This document shows positions 1 to 5,695 of a DNA stretch of 14,455 bases, one piece after another; the first letter of the stretch is position 1, and every line of letters begins with the position of its first letter. The DNA lies in NCBI GenBank assembly GCA_934276635.1, contig CAKQTH010000018.1:1-14455 (forward strand), written 5' to 3'. The position numbers and the translations under genes are program-made. The notes beneath the pieces are model-generated. The model did not search any database, had not been told where the DNA came from, and saw only the letters and a list, made by a program, of their open reading frames with translations. Origin of the DNA: an uncultured Alphaproteobacteria bacterium (GTDB lineage Bacteria; Pseudomonadota; Alphaproteobacteria; RF32; CAG-239).

Positions 1-1
1 C

Positions 2-838
2 TATAAAATAATAATCTTTTTGGAATCTCTCATCGAACAACAGCAAAAAATGCTGCTGGTTGCCTGCATCTCTAACGGGATCGATGTTAAAAACGCTCCG
101 AAAAGCATCGACCTTAATGATGAGTTGCTCAAAGATGCGGACGAAAAGACTATTGAGGCCGTCAAGCAATATAATCAAAAGCAACAGGAAGCGGAAATTT
201 CCGAACATATGAAAAATTCTCCGAATAAACCGTATCCGGTTGATGTAAAAGATAATACCGCCGCGATTGAAAAAGTTATGACAGCGCAGAAACTCGGCGC
301 AAAAGTCGAAACAAACGGATTTTTGAAGATTTCTCCGGAAGAAATTAAAAAGCTTCCGGCTATGGAAAAACCGCAGGAACAAGCTCTGATAGCAAATTTG
401 CAGGAGCTCAATAAGAACTGGGGACAAAAACTTGCCAACGGTGTTGAAAAAACGCTTGATGAATATGTAAAACAGAGCAAAGAAGGAGAAGTTAAGCCGT
501 TGAATATTGCGGAAATTAATCCGGAAAGACAGGCTGTTTTCTATGCGGTGGCAAAGCTGAAGAAAATTCCGATGGAAAATGTTCCTGACAAAATGAACAC
601 TTCCTATATTCAATATATGCCTGATGATATCAAAACAGAAATGGCGGAATATAATTACGAAAGCCGTAAAAAGCAGATAGCCAAAATGAAAGAAGAAGAC
701 AAACAAAAAGATCCTGAGGCTTATAAGTCGCGTGAGGAGGCAAGAATAGTCCGCAACGATAAATCCGCGTCAAAAGAAGACAAGCAGCAGGCAATTGCTA
801 TTATGGCCGCGGCAAACAAAAAACTCAGAGGAAGATAA
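2..838 (+). CDS. K/E/Q-rich protein of unknown function, 5' end outside window
   Basis: I do not recognise this protein. The reading frame is open to the left edge of the window. The first possible start inside (TTG at 20) and the first ATG (50) both lack a Shine-Dalgarno sequence, so the gene probably begins upstream. At least 272 residues are visible, rich in Lys, Glu, Gln and Ala, with no membrane segment and no cysteine pattern; it looks soluble and mostly helical. Counting from the TTG, three stretches resemble each other: about residues 7-52, 80-130 and 167-215. Each has a hydrophobic helix, an Ile/Val-x-x-Asn-type turn and a closing acidic helix ending near EYN, QYN or ELN. This suggests a diverged internal repeat. 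The C-terminal 60 residues are highly charged and may form a coiled coil. A terminator follows 19 bp after the stop. Confidence 0.75.
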   Translation, partial: YKIIIFLESLIEQQQKMLLVACISNGIDVKNAPKSIDLNDELLKDADEKTIEAVKQYNQKQQEAEISEHMKNSPNKPYPVDVKDNTAAIEKVMTAQKLGAKVETNGFLKISPEEIKKLPAMEKPQEQALIANLQELNKNWGQKLANGVEKTLDEYVKQSKEGEVKPLNIAEINPERQAVFYAVAKLKKIPMENVPDKMNTSYIQYMPDDIKTEMAEYNYESRKKQIAKMKEEDKQKDPEAYKSREEARIVRNDKSASKEDKQQAIAIMAAANKKLRGR

Positions 839-856
839 TATTTTTCTCAAGTAACG

Positions 857-885
857 AAAGAGCCTTTAACATGGCTCTTTTTTTA
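857..885 (+). terminator. Rho-independent terminator of the left-edge gene
   Basis: The 8-bp stem AAAGAGCC/GGCTCTTT (857-864 with 873-880) has an 8-base loop and runs straight into a T tract. It separates the first gene from the tmRNA promoter. Confidence 0.9.
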
Positions 886-898
886 TGTTCAAAATATC

Positions 899-926
899 TT
901 GAATTATATTTTTCTTGTCATATAAT
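899..926 (+). promoter_or_regulatory. Promoter of the tmRNA gene
   Basis: A -35 TTGAAT (899-904) lies 16 bp before a perfect -10 TATAAT (921-926). Predicted initiation is near 933, where the first hairpin of the tmRNA acceptor piece begins. Confidence 0.8.
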
Positions 927-932
927 AGATTT

Positions 933-1012
933 GTCGGGAAACCGACTATGACACCAGAGGCTGTATGAAATAGGTTTTCAAGACCCGGGGGCAGTACCCG
1001 GCACCTCCACCA
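933..1012 (+). ncRNA. ssrA: tmRNA acceptor piece
   Basis: It opens with a GTCGG-GAAA-CCGAC hairpin (933-946), a GAAA tetraloop at the predicted transcription start. The T-stem is CCGGG (985-989) with CCCGG (997-1001), loop GGCAGTA. The 3' acceptor strand is CACCTCC (1002-1008), discriminator A at 1009, and an encoded CCA at 1010-1012. Its partner strand lies 435 nt further on, at 1448-1454. The exact 5' end is inferred from the promoter and hairpin. Confidence 0.9.
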
Positions 1013-1063
1013 TTTTTGCCGATGTGTATGAAAAGTGTATTATGTTGGTGATGCTTAACTGAT

Positions 1064-1123
1064 GATGCTTTGGACACAAAATGTGTAGAAAGCACCTGCT
1101 GCGCAGATGATAAACGAACGACG
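1064..1123 (+). repeat. Tandem repeat core, copy A
   Basis: A 60-bp core beginning GATGCTTTGGACACAAAATG and ending GAACGACG. It differs from copies B and C at a few positions. The tail after it (1124-1167) resembles the tail of copy C. Confidence 0.9.
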
Positions 1124-1167
1124 CACACATTTGAAAATGCGGAGAAGTTGTTTGCTACGCCGGCGAT

Positions 1168-1227
1168 GATGCTTTGGACACAAAATGCGGATAAAGCACC
1201 TGCTGCGTAGATGATGAACGAACGACG
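1168..1227 (+). repeat. Tandem repeat core, copy B
   Basis: Starts 104 bp after copy A. Its 60-bp core is identical to copy C by eye. Its tail differs and forms its own hairpin, CGCGTAC-ATTATTG-GTACGCG, around 1226-1246. Confidence 0.9.
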
Positions 1228-1269
1228 CGTACATTATTGGTACGCGAGAGAGTTTATCAGCAAGCATGA

Positions 1270-1329
1270 GATGCTTTGGACACAAAATGCGGATAAAGCA
1301 CCTGCTGCGTAGATGATGAACGAACGACG
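1270..1329 (+). repeat. Tandem repeat core, copy C
   Basis: Starts 102 bp after copy B and matches its core over all 60 positions. Inside each core TGCTTT and AAAGCA can form a small stem. Its tail runs into the long hairpin that precedes the tmRNA coding piece. Confidence 0.9.
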
Positions 1330-1339
1330 AGCACATTTG

Positions 1340-1445
1340 AAAATGTGTATAAGTTGTTTGCTACGCAGGCGATAAGCCTTTGAAGTGTACAAAAGCGTAC
1401 ACGAAAAGGATTATCGGCAAGTATGAAACAACTTATACACATTTT
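1340..1445 (+). repeat. Long inverted repeat abutting the tmRNA coding piece
   Basis: The outer arms 1340-1359 and 1426-1445 are perfectly complementary over 20 bp. Inside are CGATAA/TTATCG (1370-1375 with 1411-1416), CCTT/AAGG (1377-1380 with 1406-1409) and GTGTAC/GTACAC (1385-1390 with 1397-1402). The structure ends two bases before the predicted 5' end of the coding piece, so it may help define the processing site. Confidence 0.85.
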
Positions 1446-1447
1446 GA

Positions 1448-1620
1448 GGGGGTGAAACAGGCTTGATTGGGAACAATAAAGATACTTTGCTGTGTTCGGT
1501 GAGATACCACCGTTATCGGTTCAAAATAAATGAATGCAAATGATAATTTTGCACCTGTTGCAGTAGCTGCTTAATGTAGTTCGCAACGAATGAAATTCTT
1601 AAGGCTTTGGTTGCCTTGAG
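1448..1620 (+). ncRNA. ssrA: tmRNA coding piece with tag ANDNFAPVAVAA
   Basis: It begins GGGGGTG, complementary to the acceptor strand 435 nt upstream. An H-type pseudoknot is visible: CGGTG (1497-1501) pairs with CACCG (1508-1512), and GATA in the loop (1503-1506) can pair with TATC (1514-1517). The resume codon is GCA at 1536 and the tag is A-N-D-N-F-A-P-V-A-V-A-A, ending at TAA 1572-1574. AANDNFA- beginnings and -AVAA endings are typical of alphaproteobacterial tags. The end of the tag is the ClpX signal, and the AAND part is where SspB binds in the known systems. Confidence 0.93.
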
Positions 1621-1628
1621 TGGGGAAG

Positions 1629-1665
1629 GAGCCGCCCAGCAACAGAACGGCTCGCTTATTTTTTA
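1629..1665 (+). terminator. Terminator after tmRNA
   Basis: A GAGCCG/CGGCTC stem (1629-1634 with 1648-1653) is followed by GCTTATTTTTTAT. It ends 15 bp before the sspB start, so sspB is expressed either by readthrough or from a promoter not obvious here. Confidence 0.75.
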
Positions 1666-1679
1666 TACGGATTTGCGAT

Positions 1680-2117
1680 ATGGATACCGAAATAGATTAT
1701 GACAAATTGATTGATAAAGCTTTTCTGGGAGTCGTTAAAGACGCTCTTGCTTTTATTCAGAAAAACGGCATCGGGGAAAACTATTTTTATATCACCTTCA
1801 AAACAAATTATGACGGTGTTAAAATGCCGATGATTTTGTTTAATCAATACCCTGAAGAAATGACCATTGTTCTGCAACACCAGTTTTCCGAATTAGATGT
1901 CAGAGAAAACGAATTTTCAGTAAATCTGAGCTTTGGCGGCGTATATTATCCGCTTTGTATTCCGTTCGCATCTTTGACACAGTTTTATGATCCGCATTCG
2001 AGCGTCGGGTTTGCCTTTGGAACAGGCTGCTGGACATCTGACAAAAATGATGAAGAAGACGAACCAGAAAAAAATCTTGCACCGGTTATTTCGATTGACA
2101 GTTTTCGGAAAAAATAA
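1680..2117 (+). CDS. sspB: ClpXP adaptor protein SspB, alphaproteobacterial type
   Basis: SspB tethers tmRNA-tagged proteins to the ClpXP protease. This 145-residue protein has the family fold signature: YITFKT (37-42), the strongly conserved YPEEMTIVLQHQF (57-69), FSVNLSFGG (79-87), IPFASLTQFYDP (94-105), an acidic low-complexity linker (about 120-131) and a C-terminal tail VISIDSFRKK (136-145). That tail corresponds to the ClpX-docking tail of Caulobacter SspB. The frame extends upstream to a GTG at 1620, but that would run through the tmRNA terminator, so ATG 1680 is preferred; its Shine-Dalgarno sequence is weak. The gene lies just downstream of the tmRNA whose tag it should recognise, and its stop codon overlaps the next start as TAATG. 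Confidence 0.92.
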   Translation: MDTEIDYDKLIDKAFLGVVKDALAFIQKNGIGENYFYITFKTNYDGVKMPMILFNQYPEEMTIVLQHQFSELDVRENEFSVNLSFGGVYYPLCIPFASLTQFYDPHSSVGFAFGTGCWTSDKNDEEDEPEKNLAPVISIDSFRKK

Positions 2118-2326
2118 TGCTGAAAAAATCGGTTATCATCGCCAAAAGACACTATACTTCCGTTTCGATTGAGCCTGAATTTTGGGAAGAATTTGAGCGC
2201 ATTGCAAACAAAGAAAGCGTCTCAACCAATGAGCTGATTACAAAAATAGACGCTCAAAGAGGTGAAAACAATCTCTCGAGCGCCATTCGCGTTTTTGTTT
2301 TGCAAAGCCTTAAAACTAGCCGATAA
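2117..2326 (+). CDS. Small ribbon-helix-helix domain protein
   Basis: A 69-residue protein that looks like the alphaproteobacterial RHH_4 family. A beta strand (RHYTSVSIEPEFW, about 11-23) leads into two helices; the conserved NLSSAIRVFVL motif lies at about 52-62. Proteins of this type are presumed DNA binders acting as dimers, but the targets are unknown. Its ATG shares one base with the sspB stop, so the two are very likely translationally coupled. Its last 11 bp overlap tail to tail with the convergent peptidase gene, leaving no room for a normal terminator between them. Confidence 0.8.
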   Translation: MLKKSVIIAKRHYTSVSIEPEFWEEFERIANKESVSTNELITKIDAQRGENNLSSAIRVFVLQSLKTSR

Positions 2327-3293
2327 GCCGCAGTTTATCTCCGTCAATTTCAGCTTTTCCGCCAAGCGGAATTGTCAAAATCGGGGTCGTATGCCCAAAG
2401 TCGACATTGGCCAAAACCGGCATATTTTCTAGCTCTTTTTTGGTTTTTACAATATATTCAATCTGTTCGCGCGACACATTTGAGCTTTTTTGAAAACGCC
2501 CGATAACAATGCCTTTTACATTCTTGAAGTCCGGAAGACTGATAAGCGACTGGAACAAGCGTGCAAACTCCGGCGCACTCATCGGAGCGCAATCTTCAAT
2601 AAACAAAATTGTATCTTCTTTGAACTGCGGGTGATATTTTGTGCCGTTCAAAAGGCAAAATGTGCTGATATTTCCGCCCTCAATCGTTCCTTTTGCTTTT
2701 CCGTCGTGAATCTTCCACCAGCCGTCATTTTTTATAAAGGTGCGGTTTTCCTGATCAATAAACCATGCGTCATCGCTCCATTCTTTTGACGGATACGCAT
2801 CGACAACACCATCGCCAATCAGCATTTTTTGCATCATTTCAATGGTATATTCGCAGCCTTTTTTCATTCCGAGTGAGCTGTAATGCGGGCCGTAATATGT
2901 TATCATATTACCCATGGTATGAATTGCGTTCGAAATTGCCGTAATATCTGAAAATCCGCAAAAAATCTTCGGATTGTTTTTAATAATGTCAAAATCTATA
3001 TAATCCAAAATCTCGTTAGAATTAAAACCTCCGATAACCGTAAATACGGCTTTTACATTTTTGTCAGCAAACGCGTCCATAATATCTTGCGCGCGCTCGG
3101 CTGCCGGAGAAGAAAGAAACATATCGGCGGTTTCTTTGATGGTATTTTTGCCGAACGAAAGCTTTAATCCCATTTGAGCAAATCTTTCTTCCGCAATTTG
3201 TCTGGTATCGGCGCCGATGAGCTTTAAGCTACGGGACGGCGCGACAATTCTGATTTCATCGCCTTTTTTCAATTTTTCGGGTTTACAATACAT
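2316..3293 (-). CDS. S66 family LD-carboxypeptidase / MccF-like serine peptidase
   Basis: A 325-residue cytoplasmic serine peptidase. S66 enzymes either trim murein tetrapeptides to tripeptides during cell-wall recycling (LdcA) or cleave the antibiotic microcin C (MccF). The nucleophile elbow is CGFSDIT with Ser115, the Glu motif FIEDC has Glu233, and the histidine motif DFGHTTPI has His301. GGFNSNEIL (88-96) and YGPHYSSLGM (134-143) are nearer the MccF side, so substrate assignment is uncertain. The frame continues upstream, but ATG 3293 follows a good GGAGA site and starts with the expected KGDEIRIVAPS motif. The start lies inside the end of rnj (11-nt overlap), which implies coupling. No signal peptide is visible. 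Confidence 0.87.
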   Translation of the reverse strand: MYCKPEKLKKGDEIRIVAPSRSLKLIGADTRQIAEERFAQMGLKLSFGKNTIKETADMFLSSPAAERAQDIMDAFADKNVKAVFTVIGGFNSNEILDYIDFDIIKNNPKIFCGFSDITAISNAIHTMGNMITYYGPHYSSLGMKKGCEYTIEMMQKMLIGDGVVDAYPSKEWSDDAWFIDQENRTFIKNDGWWKIHDGKAKGTIEGGNISTFCLLNGTKYHPQFKEDTILFIEDCAPMSAPEFARLFQSLISLPDFKNVKGIVIGRFQKSSNVSREQIEYIVKTKKELENMPVLANVDFGHTTPILTIPLGGKAEIDGDKLRLIG

Positions 3294-4959
3294 TTTCGTC
3301 TCCTTTTTCCTGATAATAGTGAAAGAACACAACCGGTTTGATGCCGGTGGCGCTGAAAATTCTCTTTCTGACCTGCGCCTTAATAAAATCTTGCAGCGAA
3401 TTGTTGATTTCTTTCCATTCGCCGGCGCGGGCGGCATATTCTTTTGTTACATCTTCTTTGATTTTTGCAACAAGCTCTGAAAACTCGTTTTCTTCCAAAA
3501 TATCAATTGAAGAAATCTGCAAATCTTCAAGATTGAGCTTTGCATCAAAAACAACGCTGATAAACACGCTGCAGTTATACGCAATGCGGCGGCGGTTCTT
3601 TATCAGCTGAGAAGTAAGAGATACGGACTTTTTGCGGTCAACGCCCATAATGTCCGAAAACTCGGTACCTACATATTCTATTTTGCCGTTTGCAAGCAGA
3701 TATACATCGCCGCAAAGCGCAGACTGCACCTGCCCTATTCCGCACTCAAGCGCAAATTTTTTGTGCGCGCGTATAAACCTTTTGTCCCCGTGAACCGGAA
3801 ACAGAATCTTCGGCTTTAGGAGCTCATACATATGTTTAAGGTCATATTTTGTTGGGTGCCCCGATGTGTGGACAAGATAGTCTTCATCGATAATCACATT
3901 GACGCCCATATCCATAAATTTTTCTTGCATACGCTCGATTTTTTCTTCATTTCCCGGAATAATTTTTGAAGAAAAAATAATGGTATCTCCTTTGTCAAGC
4001 TTTACGGCTTTGCTTTCGTTGTTTGCAATCAGGGTCAAGGCGCTGCGATAATTTGCCTGCGAACCGGTACAAATATACAAAGCCTTGTCCGACGGAATAT
4101 CCGCCGCCTGGTTGATATCAAAAGTTTCGGGCAAGCCTTCAAAATATCCGCACTGACGGGCATATTTCATATTAGAAACCAGCGAGCGGCCGACCAAAAC
4201 AGGAGTGCGCTCGGCCAAATCAGCCGCCACAATAAGGCTTTCAAGCCGCATCAAATTTGAGGCAAAACAAGTAACTACAACCGTATCTTTAAGCGATTTG
4301 ATAATTTCTTTCAAGCTTTGGCGGACTTCATATTCGGTCGGAAGTTTTTCATTTTGAAGCACATTTGTCGAATCACAGACAAACATATCAACACCCTCTT
4401 GCGCAATTTTTTGCAGTTCGGGATAATCGGTCTGCAGATATTCTACTTTGCCGTCATCAAAACGCCAGTCCGTCGCATGAAATACATTGCCGAATTTTGT
4501 GCGGATAAACAGCCCGAGCGTTTCAGGCACCGAATGCACAAGCGAAACGGCCTCGACCGAAATTGTTTCAAACTCTACAACCTCGGTATCTTTCAGTTCA
4601 ACAAGCTCAACTTCTTTATCCAAACCGTATTCGGCAAGTCTATCCTTTATCAGGCAGAGCGTAAACTTTGAGGCATAAATGGGTTTGTTGACCGTTTTTA
4701 TCAGATGAGCAATCGCGCCGAAGTGGTCTTCATGCGCATGCGTAATAAAAATTCCGTCTATCTTATCTTTATATTCTTTCAATCCAGACGGATCGGCGTA
4801 GCAAAGGTCCATTCCCGGATAGCTGTCGTTCAAAAACCCGTATCCGGCATCAACCACAATCATTCTGCCGCCTGTCGCATACACATACATATTCATACCG
4901 ATATCATCGGCACCGCCCAACGGCCAAAAATAAACTCCGTCTTTTGAAAATTCACTCAT
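3283..4959 (-). CDS. rnj: Ribonuclease J, metallo-beta-lactamase RNase
   Basis: RNase J is an endo- and 5'-3' exoribonuclease for mRNA decay and RNA maturation in bacteria that use it in place of, or beside, RNase E. The protein has 558 residues, the normal family length. Zinc ligands are visible: HAHEDH (74-79), His142 in HSVPE and Asp164 in HATDW. The beta-CASP part carries CTGSQ (297-301), HTSGH (364-368) and PVHGD (389-392). The C-terminal ~100 residues match the RNase J dimerisation domain. ATG 4959 has an AAAGGA site upstream. It lies 16 bp downstream of birA. In many alphaproteobacteria a coaX pantothenate kinase gene lies between them; it is missing here. Confidence 0.95.
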   Translation of the reverse strand: MSEFSKDGVYFWPLGGADDIGMNMYVYATGGRMIVVDAGYGFLNDSYPGMDLCYADPSGLKEYKDKIDGIFITHAHEDHFGAIAHLIKTVNKPIYASKFTLCLIKDRLAEYGLDKEVELVELKDTEVVEFETISVEAVSLVHSVPETLGLFIRTKFGNVFHATDWRFDDGKVEYLQTDYPELQKIAQEGVDMFVCDSTNVLQNEKLPTEYEVRQSLKEIIKSLKDTVVVTCFASNLMRLESLIVAADLAERTPVLVGRSLVSNMKYARQCGYFEGLPETFDINQAADIPSDKALYICTGSQANYRSALTLIANNESKAVKLDKGDTIIFSSKIIPGNEEKIERMQEKFMDMGVNVIIDEDYLVHTSGHPTKYDLKHMYELLKPKILFPVHGDKRFIRAHKKFALECGIGQVQSALCGDVYLLANGKIEYVGTEFSDIMGVDRKKSVSLTSQLIKNRRRIAYNCSVFISVVFDAKLNLEDLQISSIDILEENEFSELVAKIKEDVTKEYAARAGEWKEINNSLQDFIKAQVRKRIFSATGIKPVVFFHYYQEKGDENVL

Positions 4960-4975
4960 AAAAATTTATATCCTT

Positions 4976-5695
4976 TCATCTTTCATATACATCTCCAGCT
5001 GCAACTTTTTTTGTTCCGTTTGCCGTCATCAGCAAAAGAGCTCCGTTTTCATCAACGCCGGTCATTATACCGGTTTGCTCCGTATTGCCGATTTTTACAA
5101 AAATTTCTTTATTTATATTTTCTGCATATTGCAGCCATTCATTTTTTATCTCATTAAACTCTTTTTTTCTCAGTTTGGCAAGACCCTGATTAAAAAGGCG
5201 CAAAAACTGATGCAAAAACTCTTCTCGTCCGACCGATATACCGAACTCTGCAAGGCTTGCTGCCTGATATAGGGCATTGTCTATGCTTGGCGCGGATTTA
5301 AGATTGATGCCGATGCCAACGATAATATGGCACTCATCTTTTTTTTCAATCAAAATCCCGCATATTTTTTTGCCGCAAACAAACACATCGTTCGGCCATT
5401 TGAGCTTTGTCTCAAGCTTTGGCGAAAAATATGCAACAGTCTTTAGGACTGTCAATCCGCATAACAGCGAGAGCATTCCGACATTTGAAAAATCATATTC
5501 AAATAACATGGAAAACATAAGATTGCCGGCGCCTGATTTCCAGTTTCTTCCGGGTTTTCCTCTCCCCGCGGTCTGAACTTTTGCCGAAAACACCAGCTTA
5601 TCCGCTTTTTCTGCCGACGCAAAATTTGCGGCATCATCATTTGTACTTGCCGTTTCGTCTTTATCCTGCCACAACCAATCTTCAAGTTTTTTCAC
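4976..5695 (-). CDS. birA: Biotin--[acetyl-CoA-carboxylase] ligase, no DNA-binding domain
   Basis: It attaches biotin to the carboxyl-carrier subunit of acetyl-CoA carboxylase through biotinyl-AMP. The 239-residue protein shows ETASTND (14-20), the nucleotide/biotin loop AGRGKPGRNW (43-52), KWPND (99-103) with the catalytic Lys, CGILIE (112-117) and a short C-terminal beta domain (about 195-239). It lacks the N-terminal helix-turn-helix of E. coli BirA, so it is a monofunctional ligase and not a repressor. I chose GTG 5695 and not the TTG at 5713 because GTG lies eight bases after GGAAGGA and overlaps the nuoN stop (TAGTG). The nuoN-birA-rnj order is characteristic of alphaproteobacteria. Confidence 0.93.
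   Translation of the reverse strand: MKKLEDWLWQDKDETASTNDDAANFASAEKADKLVFSAKVQTAGRGKPGRNWKSGAGNLMFSMLFEYDFSNVGMLSLLCGLTVLKTVAYFSPKLETKLKWPNDVFVCGKKICGILIEKKDECHIIVGIGINLKSAPSIDNALYQAASLAEFGISVGREEFLHQFLRLFNQGLAKLRKKEFNEIKNEWLQYAENINKEIFVKIGNTEQTGIMTGVDENGALLLMTANGTKKVAAGDVYER

Larger units (their letters stand above)
1013..1447 (+). other. Long intervening segment of the permuted tmRNA
   Basis: This stretch should be removed when the two tmRNA pieces mature. It has no credible coding frame: open frames on the minus strand here merely repeat the same peptide with the DNA repeat. It contains three ~103-bp tandem repeat units and a long imperfect hairpin. An ATGTGTAT near its left end (1022-1029) can pair with ATACACAT near its right end (1434-1441), which would continue the acceptor stem as a closing stem and may be the original short loop. 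Confidence 0.85.
933..1620 (+). ncRNA. ssrA: Circularly permuted (two-piece) tmRNA gene, whole locus
   Basis: tmRNA rescues stalled ribosomes: charged with alanine, it enters the empty A site and templates a degradation tag. In alphaproteobacteria the gene is circularly permuted, so the 3' acceptor half is transcribed before the tag-coding half and the precursor is cut into two paired RNAs. Here the acceptor half ends in CACCTCC-A-CCA (1002-1012) and the coding half starts GGGGGTG (1448-1454). Together they form a 7-bp acceptor stem, including a G-U third pair, the known alanine identity element. A T-arm with loop GGCAGTA (985-1001), an H-type pseudoknot near 1497-1517 and the tag frame at 1536-1574 complete the assignment. 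The end near 1620 is approximate: a small hairpin (1601-1617) closes the coding piece and a terminator follows. The 435-nt intervening segment is the odd part. Confidence 0.93.

Noticed and set aside
1064..1329. Three spaced repeats as a CRISPR array
   Set aside because: The repeated core is 60 bp, the tails are partly related to each other, no cas gene is near, and the block lies within a tmRNA gene.
1055..1336. Minus-strand open frames across the tmRNA intervening segment
   Set aside because: The predicted peptide repeats with the DNA repeat, has no ribosome-binding site and lies inside the tmRNA precursor; it is a by-product of the repeat.
1620..1679. Upstream GTG start for sspB
   Set aside because: It would translate through the tmRNA terminator hairpin and adds residues not found in the SspB family; ATG 1680 gives the usual N-terminus.
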